64,000 nt of DNA from positions 70,001 through 134,000 of the forward strand of contig JACJXK010000001.1 in the NCBI GenBank assembly GCA_020636675.1, in the 5' to 3' direction. Made by a program: the position numbers and the translations under genes. Below, piece by piece: positions 37,353-45,114 of the stretch; the first letter of the stretch is position 1; every line of letters starts with the position of its first letter. This stretch comes from Prevotellaceae bacterium (lineage in GTDB: Bacteria; Bacteroidota; Bacteroidia; Bacteroidales; Paludibacteraceae). Below the pieces are notes generated by a model that saw nothing but the letters and a program-made list of their open reading frames with translations, did no database searches and was not told the DNA's origin.

Positions 37353-37607
37353 ATGAAGAAAGACATTCATCCAGAGAATTATCGTCCAGTAGCATTCAAG
37401 GACTTATCAAACGGTGACGTATTCGTCACTCGTTCTACAGTAAACACAAAAGACACCATCGAGGTTGACGGAGAGACTTTGCCATTGGTAAAGCTTGAAA
37501 TTTCAAGTTCATCACACCCTTTCTTCACAGGAAAGTCTAAGATGGTCGATACAGCAGGTCGTGTTGATAAGTTCGTTAGCCGTTACGGAAACAGAAACAA
37601 AAAATAA
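37353..37607 (+). CDS. rpmE: Ribosomal protein L31, type B
   Basis: An 84-residue large-subunit protein beginning MKKDIHPENYRPVAFKDL. It has no Cys, so it is the zinc-free type B form that typically replaces the zinc form under zinc limitation; in Bacteroidetes it is often the only copy. The C-terminal HPFFTGKSKMVDTAGRVDKF motif is the L31 signature. The start is the ATG just before the conserved N-terminus; the open frame extends 40 codons upstream. A strong terminator follows, so it is monocistronic. Confidence 0.95.
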   Translation: MKKDIHPENYRPVAFKDLSNGDVFVTRSTVNTKDTIEVDGETLPLVKLEISSSSHPFFTGKSKMVDTAGRVDKFVSRYGNRNKK

Positions 37608-37626
37608 TTTTTTTTGTAATCAACAT

Positions 37627-37657
37627 AAAAAGGGTGCCACACAAGGTGCCCTTTTTT
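37627..37657 (+). terminator. Terminator of rpmE
   Basis: AAAAGGGTGCC pairs with GGTGCCCTTTT around ACACAA and is followed by further T, about 20 nt after the stop. Confidence 0.88.
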
Positions 37658-37734
37658 GTTTTAGGAAAAAGGAGGAAAGGAACACGACTCCCGGACGGGA
37701 AACTCATTGCATCTGAAATTCACGTTATTTTTAC

Positions 37735-37742
37735 TATTTTTG
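37735..37742 (+). promoter_or_regulatory. Probable -7 box for nadK
   Basis: TATTTTTG matches TAnnTTTG 19 nt before the ATG of nadK. No -33 TTTG at the expected place. Confidence 0.55.
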
Positions 37743-37761
37743 CAGCAATAAAATCAAACAT

Positions 37762-38646
37762 ATGAGAGTCATCATCTTCGGAAATCCATGTAGAAAAGAG
37801 ATTGCGGGATACACCATAAACCTGGTCAACGCACTCCAGGCAAAAGGATGCACCGACATTATCATAGAAAAGGACTTTGCAAAATATTTGCAAAATTCGG
37901 GATGCGACACAGGCTTCGCCACAGAGATGGTCGATGGCACTGAATTCTCGGCAGACATCGCCTTTAGCGTAGGAGGCGACGGCACCTTCATCAAGAGCTC
38001 TGCCAAGATAGGGAAGAAGGAAATCCCGCTGCTAGGCATCAACGCCGGGCGTTTGGGATTCTTAGCCGACGTGCACGGAGACGAAATGGAAGCCGCGGTC
38101 TCGGAAATAGCAGAAGGAAGGTACAAAATAGAAGACAGGGCGCTGTTGCGCCTATATACGGACAGCAAGGTCTACTCCGACTTCAACTATGCGCTGAACG
38201 AAATAGCCGTCCTCAAACAAGACTCGTCCGCCATGATCACCATACACGCTTGGGCCAACGGCAAGTTTCTGAACACCTATCAGGCCGACGGTCTGCTAGT
38301 GGCCACATCGACAGGCTCAACGGCCTACTCCATGAGCGTAGGCGGCCCCATCATAGTGCCGCAGGCCTGCAACTTCATCATCATCCCGGTGGCGCCGCAC
38401 AGCCTGAACGTCAGGCCACTCATCGTTCCTGACGATTGGGAGATAGAGTTGCAGATAGAGAGCAGGAACAACCACTTCCTCATCGCCCTCGACGGACGAA
38501 ACAACGTGTTCGACACCAACACAAAACTGAAGATAAAGAAAGCGGCCTTCCACATAAAATCAATAAAAAGGGAGAACAACGACTTTTTCAACACACTCCG
38601 TACAAAACTGATGTGGGGTGTGGACAACAGAAAATACACCATATAG
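37762..38646 (+). CDS. nadK: NAD kinase
   Basis: It phosphorylates NAD+ to NADP+ in the cytoplasm. The 294 residues contain the GGDGT motif (FSVGGDGTFIKS), LGINAGRLGFLADV, the conserved NEIAVLK and the substrate loop DGLLVATSTGSTAYSMSVGGPII. The start matches the usual MRVIIFGNP. fmt follows after 31 nt on the same strand. Confidence 0.95.
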   Translation: MRVIIFGNPCRKEIAGYTINLVNALQAKGCTDIIIEKDFAKYLQNSGCDTGFATEMVDGTEFSADIAFSVGGDGTFIKSSAKIGKKEIPLLGINAGRLGFLADVHGDEMEAAVSEIAEGRYKIEDRALLRLYTDSKVYSDFNYALNEIAVLKQDSSAMITIHAWANGKFLNTYQADGLLVATSTGSTAYSMSVGGPIIVPQACNFIIIPVAPHSLNVRPLIVPDDWEIELQIESRNNHFLIALDGRNNVFDTNTKLKIKKAAFHIKSIKRENNDFFNTLRTKLMWGVDNRKYTI

Positions 38647-38677
38647 AAAAAAGGTAAAACCGAAAACAACTCACGAG

Positions 38678-39646
38678 ATGGAAAAGAACGATTTGAGAAT
38701 CATATACATGGGCACTCCGGATTTTGCCGTAGAGCCACTAAAAGTCCTTTTTGAAGCCGGATATAACATCGTCGGCGTGATTACCATGCCCGACAAGCCC
38801 GCAGGAAGGGGGCATAAAATGCAATACTCGCCGGTGAAGGAGTTCGCTCTAGCCCACGACCTCCGTCTGTTGCAGCCGGAGAAGCTGAAAGACGAGCAAT
38901 TCATCAACGAACTGAAGTCGCTCAACGCCGACCTTCAAATCGTAGTGGCCTTCCGTATGCTGCCGGAGGTAGTATGGGGAATGCCGGAATTAGGCACATT
39001 TAACCTGCACGCCTCCCTGCTACCTCAATACAGAGGGGCGGCACCTATCAACTGGGCCATCATCAACGGAGAGAAAGAGACTGGCATCACCACCTTCTTC
39101 CTCACCCACGAGATAGACACGGGCAAAATAATCCAGCAGGAGAAGATAATGATAGGCGAGAACGACAACGTAGGCACCATACACGACCAACTCATGCACA
39201 AAGGCAGCGAACTGGTCATCGAGACGGTAGAAGCCATACTACACGGCACCATACGACCCAAGCCTCAAGATGAGCTGTACGCTTCGGAAACCGAGCTGAA
39301 ACCCGCCCCGAAGATATTCAAGGAGACATGCAGAATAGACTTTTCCAAAAGCAAAGAGGAAATACACAACCACGTCAGAGGGTTGTCTCCCTACCCCGCA
39401 GCTTGGGGCGAAATGAAAATCGGAGAAGAGACGGTCATCGCCAAGATATACGAGACGGAGAAGATAGAAACAGCACACGCACTGCCACTAGGAAGCATCG
39501 TGACAGATGGAAAGAAGAACTTCGACGTGGCAGTAGCCAACGGATTCATACGCGTCAAGTCGCTGCAACTTCCCGGAAAAAAGAGACTCTCTACGGAAGA
39601 ATTTTTAAGAGGGTTCCACACAGACAACGAAATGAAGTTCATATAA
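38678..39646 (+). CDS. fmt: Methionyl-tRNA formyltransferase
   Basis: It formylates initiator Met-tRNA using 10-formyl-tetrahydrofolate. The 322 residues begin MEKNDLRIIYMGTPDFAVEPL and contain the catalytic segment NLHASLLPQYRGAAPINWAIINGE and the ETGITTFFLTHEIDTGKI block, followed by a C-terminal OB-like domain (about 210-320). I start at the Met nearest this N-terminus; the frame extends 20 codons upstream over the end of nadK. It is probably co-transcribed with nadK. Confidence 0.95.
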   Translation: MEKNDLRIIYMGTPDFAVEPLKVLFEAGYNIVGVITMPDKPAGRGHKMQYSPVKEFALAHDLRLLQPEKLKDEQFINELKSLNADLQIVVAFRMLPEVVWGMPELGTFNLHASLLPQYRGAAPINWAIINGEKETGITTFFLTHEIDTGKIIQQEKIMIGENDNVGTIHDQLMHKGSELVIETVEAILHGTIRPKPQDELYASETELKPAPKIFKETCRIDFSKSKEEIHNHVRGLSPYPAAWGEMKIGEETVIAKIYETEKIETAHALPLGSIVTDGKKNFDVAVANGFIRVKSLQLPGKKRLSTEEFLRGFHTDNEMKFI

Positions 39647-39898
39647 GTGATTATAAAAAACATCTTAGTAAAGTTTGGGACACCTTGTGTTGGTAATTTA
39701 CAAACGAATGTGCCAAGGCCTTCCGTTGTCGTGGATTTTCGGACAGGATTTACTGGATGAACATGATTTTTTCAAAACGACTCACCGTCGGCAGACGAAA
39801 CACTCGTAAATGCCCGTGAGGAAGGAAGACAAAAGAATTCATATTCTGTGCATTTATGATGAAAGCGGTCGCTATCGCTCGTTTTTCAGATAATGACT

Positions 39899-39948
39899 AC
39901 AGCATTTTATCAAAACGGTCACAAGTTATTTTTTGACGATGACCAAAC
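39899..39948. repeat. Dispersed intergenic repeat, copy 2
   Basis: Pairs with 15822-15870 at about 84% identity. It shares the block CACAAGTTATTTTT and the end GACCAAAC (TACCAAAC in copy 1). Confidence 0.5.
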
Positions 39949-40065
39949 TGCAGGCTTATAACAAAAAAGGAGGCAAAAGATGAACTTTCGTCTCTTTTTT
40001 ATGTTATAGAACACATTGTTGCATTTTTAAACAAAAAAACGAACCGAAAGAAAATAGAAATTCCA

Positions 40066-40073
40066 TATATTTG
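40066..40073 (+). promoter_or_regulatory. Possible -7 box for the ECF sigma gene
   Basis: TATATTTG matches TAnnTTTG, but it lies 167 nt from the start codon and lacks a clear -33 box. Confidence 0.4.
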
Positions 40074-40240
40074 CAACTATCTGATTTTTTCCTACGAAAA
40101 CATAAATGAGGTGGAGAACATCTTCTTTCCTTAAAAAAAGAAGGGAAACGGATTAGATTAAGAATAAAATATTAAAAACAACATAAAACAAGATAGCCTA
40201 TAGAGCATACTCCTACTTTTGAATTTTTAATACAAAGGTC

Positions 40241-40831
40241 ATGGAAGCGTTAGAGACATTAACCGATGAGGAATTGGTAAAACTATATGCCAACGAAAAC
40301 AACGATGCATTCGACATCTTGTTGCTAAGGCACAAGAGTAAAGTGTTTTCATACATTTATATTTCCGTAAAAGACAGGGATTTGGCCAACGACCTGTTTC
40401 AGGAAACATTCATAAAGGCCATCACAACGATAAAGCAAGGACGATACACGGAGAAAGGCAAATTCATAGCTTGGATCACCCGCATCGCCCACAACCTTAT
40501 CATTGACTTTTTCAGACGTGAACGCAACGAAAACACCATCTCCAACGAAGATTCGGACATGGACTTGTTCAACGACATCAAACTCTATAACGAAAGCATA
40601 GAAGACAACATGGTCAAAGAGCAAGTTTTTGCCGACATCGTCAAACTGGTAGAGCACCTTCCCGACAACCAGAAGGAGGTTCTGAAAATGAGATTTTTCG
40701 AAGACCGCAGCTTCAAAGAGATAGCGGACACGACAGGCGTGAGCATCAACACCGCCCTTGGCCGTATGCGCTACGCCATCCTGAACATGAGGAAAATGGC
40801 GGAAGAAAACCAAATATCACTGGAATATTAG
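40241..40831 (+). CDS. ECF-type sigma-70 factor
   Basis: A 196-residue alternative sigma factor. Region 2 (about 25-95) has DLFQETFIKAITTI and GKFIAWITRIAHNLIIDFFRRERN; region 4 (about 135-190) has LPDNQKEVLKMRFFEDRSFKEIADTTGVSINTALGRMRYAI, the -35-binding helix-turn-helix. No anti-sigma gene adjoins it: a terminator follows, then a secreted protein gene. Orphan ECF-like factors with a Glu-rich linker between regions are common in Bacteroidales, and the regulon is unknown. Confidence 0.9.
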   Translation: MEALETLTDEELVKLYANENNDAFDILLLRHKSKVFSYIYISVKDRDLANDLFQETFIKAITTIKQGRYTEKGKFIAWITRIAHNLIIDFFRRERNENTISNEDSDMDLFNDIKLYNESIEDNMVKEQVFADIVKLVEHLPDNQKEVLKMRFFEDRSFKEIADTTGVSINTALGRMRYAILNMRKMAEENQISLEY

Positions 40832-40846
40832 AGGAAAAAAGAGACG

Positions 40847-40890
40847 AAAAGGCTGAACTTGATTTATCCATTAATCGGTTCAGCCTTTTT
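40847..40890 (+). terminator. Terminator of the ECF sigma gene
   Basis: AAAAGGCTGAAC pairs with GTTCAGCCTTTT around a 19-nt loop and is followed by T. It starts 15 nt after the stop codon. Confidence 0.85.
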
Positions 40891-41089
40891 CATGGAAAAT
40901 CTCCAATAAACTCCGAAAGGGACACACACATTCCGAAGAAAACGGAAACAACCCCACCTCCACCTCCACGCCGTCACATTTTTTAACCACAAGAATCCAC
41001 TCCTATACATTTTTATAACCGGCAAAAGCACCACATCTAAACAAAATTTCCGTATTTTGCACCTCCATAACAAATGGATAGGCAATCAA

Positions 41090-41908
41090 ATGAAAACAAT
41101 ATCAATCTGCATACTCCTCTTGACCGTCAACATGGTCCAAATGATTGGGCAAGAGACCAATTCCGGCAAAAGGGAAACCATCATCGCCCAACTGTTCGAC
41201 TCCATCAGGAATAGCGAGGACGATTCGATAAAACATACACTCAACAAAAAGATAGAGGCATTATTTGCTGAAGAATTGGAAGAAGCCGGTTCTTTCCTAA
41301 ACACATTCGACTCACTAAAATATGTAGGAAAGATTACATCTGACGATAAAAAAGTGAGGATCTACACATGGAGTTACCCTCTATCCGACAAGACATACGG
41401 CTACGGAGGATTCGTACAACGCAAAATCTCCTCCAAAGAATATGTCATCACGCCACTGCGGACACCCCAACAGGCATACCTCCCGCCCACCAACAAGAGG
41501 CTGAACAGCTCCGATTGGTACGGTGCGCTCTACTACAAAGCCATCCACGTGAAAAAAGGAGACTACTACGTGCTTCTGGGCTGGGCAGGGAAAGACATGG
41601 CATCCGACTTCAAAATCATAGAGAGCATGGAATTTGACGGGAAAGGGAAAGCCAGGTTCGGCAAACTCATCTTCAAAGGAAAGAAACAGACGGCACACAG
41701 ATATATCCTCGAATACAGTGCGGAGGCGAAAGTCTCCCTCTCTTATGACGAAAGCAACAAACGCATCGCCTTCGACCATCTGGTACCCACAGAACCCGTC
41801 TATACGGACGTATTCTCCTATTACGGTCCGGATTTCACCTACGACGCTTTCTATCTGAGGAAAGGGAAATGGTATCTGGAAGAAAACATAGACATAAAGA
41901 ACCAATAG
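41090..41908 (+). CDS. Secreted protein of unknown function
   Basis: I do not recognise a family. A signal peptide (MKTISICILLLTVNMVQMIGQ) is followed by about 250 soluble residues: a helical, acidic segment (about 25-75), then a beta-rich domain with IYTWSYPLSDKTYGYGGFVQRK, YYVLLGWAGKDMASDFKIIESM and YGPDFTYDAFYLRKGKWYLEE. It ends 9 bp before the dipeptidyl peptidase III gene on the same strand, so the two are probably co-expressed in the envelope. I start at the Met of the signal peptide, 11 codons inside the longer open frame. Confidence 0.75.
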   Translation: MKTISICILLLTVNMVQMIGQETNSGKRETIIAQLFDSIRNSEDDSIKHTLNKKIEALFAEELEEAGSFLNTFDSLKYVGKITSDDKKVRIYTWSYPLSDKTYGYGGFVQRKISSKEYVITPLRTPQQAYLPPTNKRLNSSDWYGALYYKAIHVKKGDYYVLLGWAGKDMASDFKIIESMEFDGKGKARFGKLIFKGKKQTAHRYILEYSAEAKVSLSYDESNKRIAFDHLVPTEPVYTDVFSYYGPDFTYDAFYLRKGKWYLEENIDIKNQ

Positions 41909-41917
41909 AAAACAAAG

Positions 41918-43969
41918 ATGAAAATGGCAAAGAAATTTTTAATATTTACAATAATGGCATATACGTTAGCAACAGGCGCAGCCCAAAGCAAGGCACCCGC
42001 CAACGACGGACAATTTGTTTACTCAGCAGACAAATTTGCGGACCTCGAAGTTTTAAGGTACCAAGTTCCCGGATTCAAAACACTCCCTCTGAACCAGAAG
42101 AAGCTGATATACTTCCTCTCTCAAGCGGCATTGGAAGGCAGAGACATTCTTTTTGACCAAAACAACAAATACAATCTGACCATACGGAAAACACTGGAGG
42201 CCATCTATCTGACCTATCCGGACAAAGGAAGCGAAGACTTCAAAAAGCTGGAGACATATCTGAAACGCGTATGGTTCTCCAATGGCATACACCACCATTA
42301 CGCCACGGACAAATTCTATCCGGAATTTTCGAAAGAGTTTTTCACGAAAGCAGTACAAGCGACAGACAGCAGGCATCTCCCTTTGTACGCTTACAACGAC
42401 AGCAAAGAACAGCTGCTCCAGAAAATAATCCCGGTTATGTTTGACACCACACTCTATACCAAACGCGTCAACCAAGCAGAAGGAGAAGACCTCATCGTCT
42501 CCTCCGCAAACAACTACTACGAGAACGTGACGGAAAAAGAGGTGGACGAATTCTACAACGCCATGCGCGACAGCAACGACGAGACCCCCGTCTCCTACGG
42601 ACTAAACAGCAAGTTGATCAAAGAAGACGGAAAGATATACGAAAAGAGATGGAAAGTAGGAGGCATGTATTCCGCAGCCATTGAGAAAATCACATATTGG
42701 CTGGAAAAAGCCGCAACCGTAGCCGAAAACGAACAACAAAAGGCCGTCATCAACAGCCTGATAGACTACTATAAAACAGGCGACCTCAAAACATTCGACG
42801 AATACAGCATCCTTTGGGTGAAAGACCTCCACTCCAGAGTAGACTTCGTAAACGGATTTATAGAGACCTACGGCGACCCATTGGGAATGAAAGCCAGCTG
42901 GGAATCCATCGTCAACTTCAAAAACGAAGAGGCGACCAAGCGCACGGAAATAATCAGCGGCAACGCACAATGGTTTGAAGACCACTCTCCGGTAGACAAT
43001 CGGTTCAAGAAGAAGGAGGTGAAAGGAGTCTCGGCCAAAGTAATCACGGCAGCCATGCTAGGAGGCGACTGCTTCCCGCCCACACCGATAGGCATCAACT
43101 TGCCAAACAGCAATTGGATAAGGCAGATGCACGGATCAAAATCCGTCACCATCGAGAACATAACCGACGCATACGACAAGGCGTCCAAAGGCAACGGATT
43201 TAGAGAAGAATTTGCGTGGAGCCAAACGGAGATAGACCTATTAAACAACTACATCTTCACGACAGACAACATACACACCGACCTGCACGAGTGCCTAGGA
43301 CACGGTTCGGGACAACTTCTGCCAAGCGTGAGCCCGGACGCGCTCAGAGCCTACGGAGCCACCATAGAAGAAGCCCGCGCCGACCTATTCGGTCTCTACT
43401 ACGAAGCCGACGAGAAGTTGGTGGAACTAGGGCTGCTACCCAACAAGGAGGCCTACAAAGCCGAATATTACAGCTACATGATGAACGGACTCATGACCCA
43501 ACTCATGCGCATCGAGCTTGGCAACAACATCGAAGAATCCCACATGCGCAACCGTCAACTGATAGCCCGCTGGGTGCTTGAGAATGGAGCAAAAGACAAT
43601 GTCGTGGAACTTCGGAAGAAAGAAGGAAAAACCTACGTCGTCATCAACGACTATCAGAAGATGAGGACCCTCATAGGCAACCTATTGGCCGAGATACAAA
43701 GGATCAAGTCGGAAGGCGATTTCGAGGCCGCAAAAAAACTAGTGGAAACATATGCGGTCAAAGTAGATGCAGAACTGCATAAAGAGGTGAAAGAGAGATA
43801 TGCAAAACTGCACCTTGCCCCCTACAAAGGCTTCATCAACCCAATATACGAACCCGTATACGACAGCAACGGACAGATCACAGACATACAAATAAGATAC
43901 GACGAAAACTACACGCAGCAGATGCTCAGATATGCCAAAGAACATTCGCATCTGAAAGTAGCCAATTAG
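41918..43969 (+). CDS. Dipeptidyl peptidase III family zinc peptidase
   Basis: A 683-residue M49 peptidase that removes dipeptides from the N-terminus of oligopeptides. The zinc motif is HECLGH (around residue 456; the family pattern is HExxGH), with the second motif EEARADLFG about 45 residues later supplying the third ligand. Other family blocks are AAMLGGDCFPPTPIGINLPN and SQAALEGRDILFDQNN. An N-terminal signal-like segment (KKFLIFTIMAYTLATGAAQ) suggests export, unlike cytosolic eukaryotic DPP III. A Met at codon 3 may be the start. It follows a secreted unknown protein in a likely operon. Confidence 0.92.
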   Translation: MKMAKKFLIFTIMAYTLATGAAQSKAPANDGQFVYSADKFADLEVLRYQVPGFKTLPLNQKKLIYFLSQAALEGRDILFDQNNKYNLTIRKTLEAIYLTYPDKGSEDFKKLETYLKRVWFSNGIHHHYATDKFYPEFSKEFFTKAVQATDSRHLPLYAYNDSKEQLLQKIIPVMFDTTLYTKRVNQAEGEDLIVSSANNYYENVTEKEVDEFYNAMRDSNDETPVSYGLNSKLIKEDGKIYEKRWKVGGMYSAAIEKITYWLEKAATVAENEQQKAVINSLIDYYKTGDLKTFDEYSILWVKDLHSRVDFVNGFIETYGDPLGMKASWESIVNFKNEEATKRTEIISGNAQWFEDHSPVDNRFKKKEVKGVSAKVITAAMLGGDCFPPTPIGINLPNSNWIRQMHGSKSVTIENITDAYDKASKGNGFREEFAWSQTEIDLLNNYIFTTDNIHTDLHECLGHGSGQLLPSVSPDALRAYGATIEEARADLFGLYYEADEKLVELGLLPNKEAYKAEYYSYMMNGLMTQLMRIELGNNIEESHMRNRQLIARWVLENGAKDNVVELRKKEGKTYVVINDYQKMRTLIGNLLAEIQRIKSEGDFEAAKKLVETYAVKVDAELHKEVKERYAKLHLAPYKGFINPIYEPVYDSNGQITDIQIRYDENYTQQMLRYAKEHSHLKVAN

Positions 43970-44039
43970 TCCGCTTATCTTTTCCTTTTTTTGTGGAAAA
44001 AAGAATAGTAAAGAAAAGAGAATATTAAAAATTTTGTCT

Positions 44040-44047
44040 TACATTTG
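44040..44047 (+). promoter_or_regulatory. Probable -7 box for tonB
   Basis: TACATTTG matches TAnnTTTG 47 nt before the tonB start codon. No -33 TTTG at the right spacing. Confidence 0.5.
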
Positions 44048-44094
44048 CGAGCGTATAACGAATACAAGTAACAATTTAGAAAAACATTATAAAG

Positions 44095-44781
44095 ATGGAA
44101 ATTAAGAAATCACCCAAAGCGGACTTGGAGAACAAACGGCAAATGTACGTTCTCATTGGTCTGGTGTTGGCTTTGTCTTTTATGTACATCTGTTTTGAAT
44201 GGACCGAAACGGAAGTGAAAAAGGCAGAGTTATCGGATATGGCCCAGATAATGGATATTGAGGAGGAGATTGCACCGCAGTCCGTTCAACAGAACACGCC
44301 GCCACCGCCACCACCTCCGCCACCAGCAGCTGTTGTGAATGAAGTCCTAGATATTGTAAAGAACGACGAAGTTGTAGAATCCAAAGAGATCAAGGGTGAG
44401 GATATTACTGCTAAGATTGAGATTCCGCAACAAGTTACAGCACCTACCGAAGAAGAGGAAGTAGAGCAGATTTTCACCATTGTGGAGGAGAAACCTTCCT
44501 TCCCAGGAGGAGATAAAGCACTGATGGAATACCTTCAGAAGAACATGAAATACCCAACCATCGCTGCCGAGAACGGAATTAAAGGTCGTGTCATGGTAAC
44601 TTTCGTCGTAAACAAAGACGGTAAGATTGTTGATGTAAGAGTACTTCGTGGTGTAGACCCAAGTTTGGACAAAGAGGCCATCCGCGTAGTAAGCGCAATG
44701 CCAGCTTGGAAACCAGGAAAACAGAGCGGAAAAACAGTTCGTACACAATACACACTGCCTGTAGTCTTTAGATTACAGTAA
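44095..44781 (+). CDS. tonB: Energy transducer TonB
   Basis: It carries proton-motive energy from ExbBD to outer-membrane receptors. The 228 residues have a single N-terminal membrane helix (about 18-36), an acidic stretch, a run of nine Pro (about 69-77), a Glu/Val-rich periplasmic linker and the C-terminal TonB domain (about 135-228) with FPGGDKALMEYLQKNMKYPTIA, GRVMVTFVVNKDGKIVDVRV and MPAWKPGKQSGKTVRTQYTLPVVFRL. No exbB or exbD is adjacent. It has its own terminator. Confidence 0.93.
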   Translation: MEIKKSPKADLENKRQMYVLIGLVLALSFMYICFEWTETEVKKAELSDMAQIMDIEEEIAPQSVQQNTPPPPPPPPPAAVVNEVLDIVKNDEVVESKEIKGEDITAKIEIPQQVTAPTEEEEVEQIFTIVEEKPSFPGGDKALMEYLQKNMKYPTIAAENGIKGRVMVTFVVNKDGKIVDVRVLRGVDPSLDKEAIRVVSAMPAWKPGKQSGKTVRTQYTLPVVFRLQ

Positions 44782-44809
44782 TCTCCGGATAAAAACAAAC
44801 AATACATAC

Positions 44810-44848
44810 AGAAGAGAAGGTTGATTTCCAACCTTCTCTTCTTTTTTC
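44810..44848 (+). terminator. Terminator of tonB
   Basis: AGAAGAGAAGGTTG pairs with CAACCTTCTCTTCT around ATTTC and is followed by TTTTTC, about 29 nt after the stop. Confidence 0.9.
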
Positions 44849-44976
44849 TGTCAAAGGAAACCGTAAAAACAACTGCCAAAAAGCGACAAAGGTTCCATCC
44901 TGCTCCGACACCGCCTCCGCGGCCAAAGGCGAATGCACGCCTGCCGATGGCGATGTCAGGTCTGAACTAACCCAAG

Positions 44977-44991
44977 TTGTTTTATGACCAC
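44977..44991 (+). repeat. 15-bp direct repeat left of the hsd island
   Basis: TTGTTTTATGACCAC recurs exactly at 56345-56359, on the other side of the hsd/DUF1016 operon. A repeat this short can arise by chance in 64 kb, so a role as an island boundary is only suggested by position. Confidence 0.35.
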
Positions 44992-45114
44992 GCAGACAGT
45001 CTCTTTTGTTAAAAACGCAACATCGTCATTCCCCCGAAACTACAACGTTACGCGCTGTATATCTTCTTCTCCGAAACAAGAGTTCAGTAAAAAATCCATT
45101 TACGGGCAAAGACA

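Larger units (their letters stand above)
39647..40240. other. Intergenic region upstream of the ECF sigma gene
   Basis: About 590 bp without a gene. It holds the second copy of the dispersed repeat (39899-39948), an imperfect inverted repeat ending in CTCTTTTTT (39961-40000) that may act as a terminator, and the sigma-gene promoter. A nine-codon frame MNFRLFFML (39980-40009) after GGAGG is too short to judge. Confidence 0.4.

Noticed and set aside
44281..44331. CCGCCACC-type repeat in tonB
   Set aside because: It encodes the poly-Pro stretch normal for TonB linkers.
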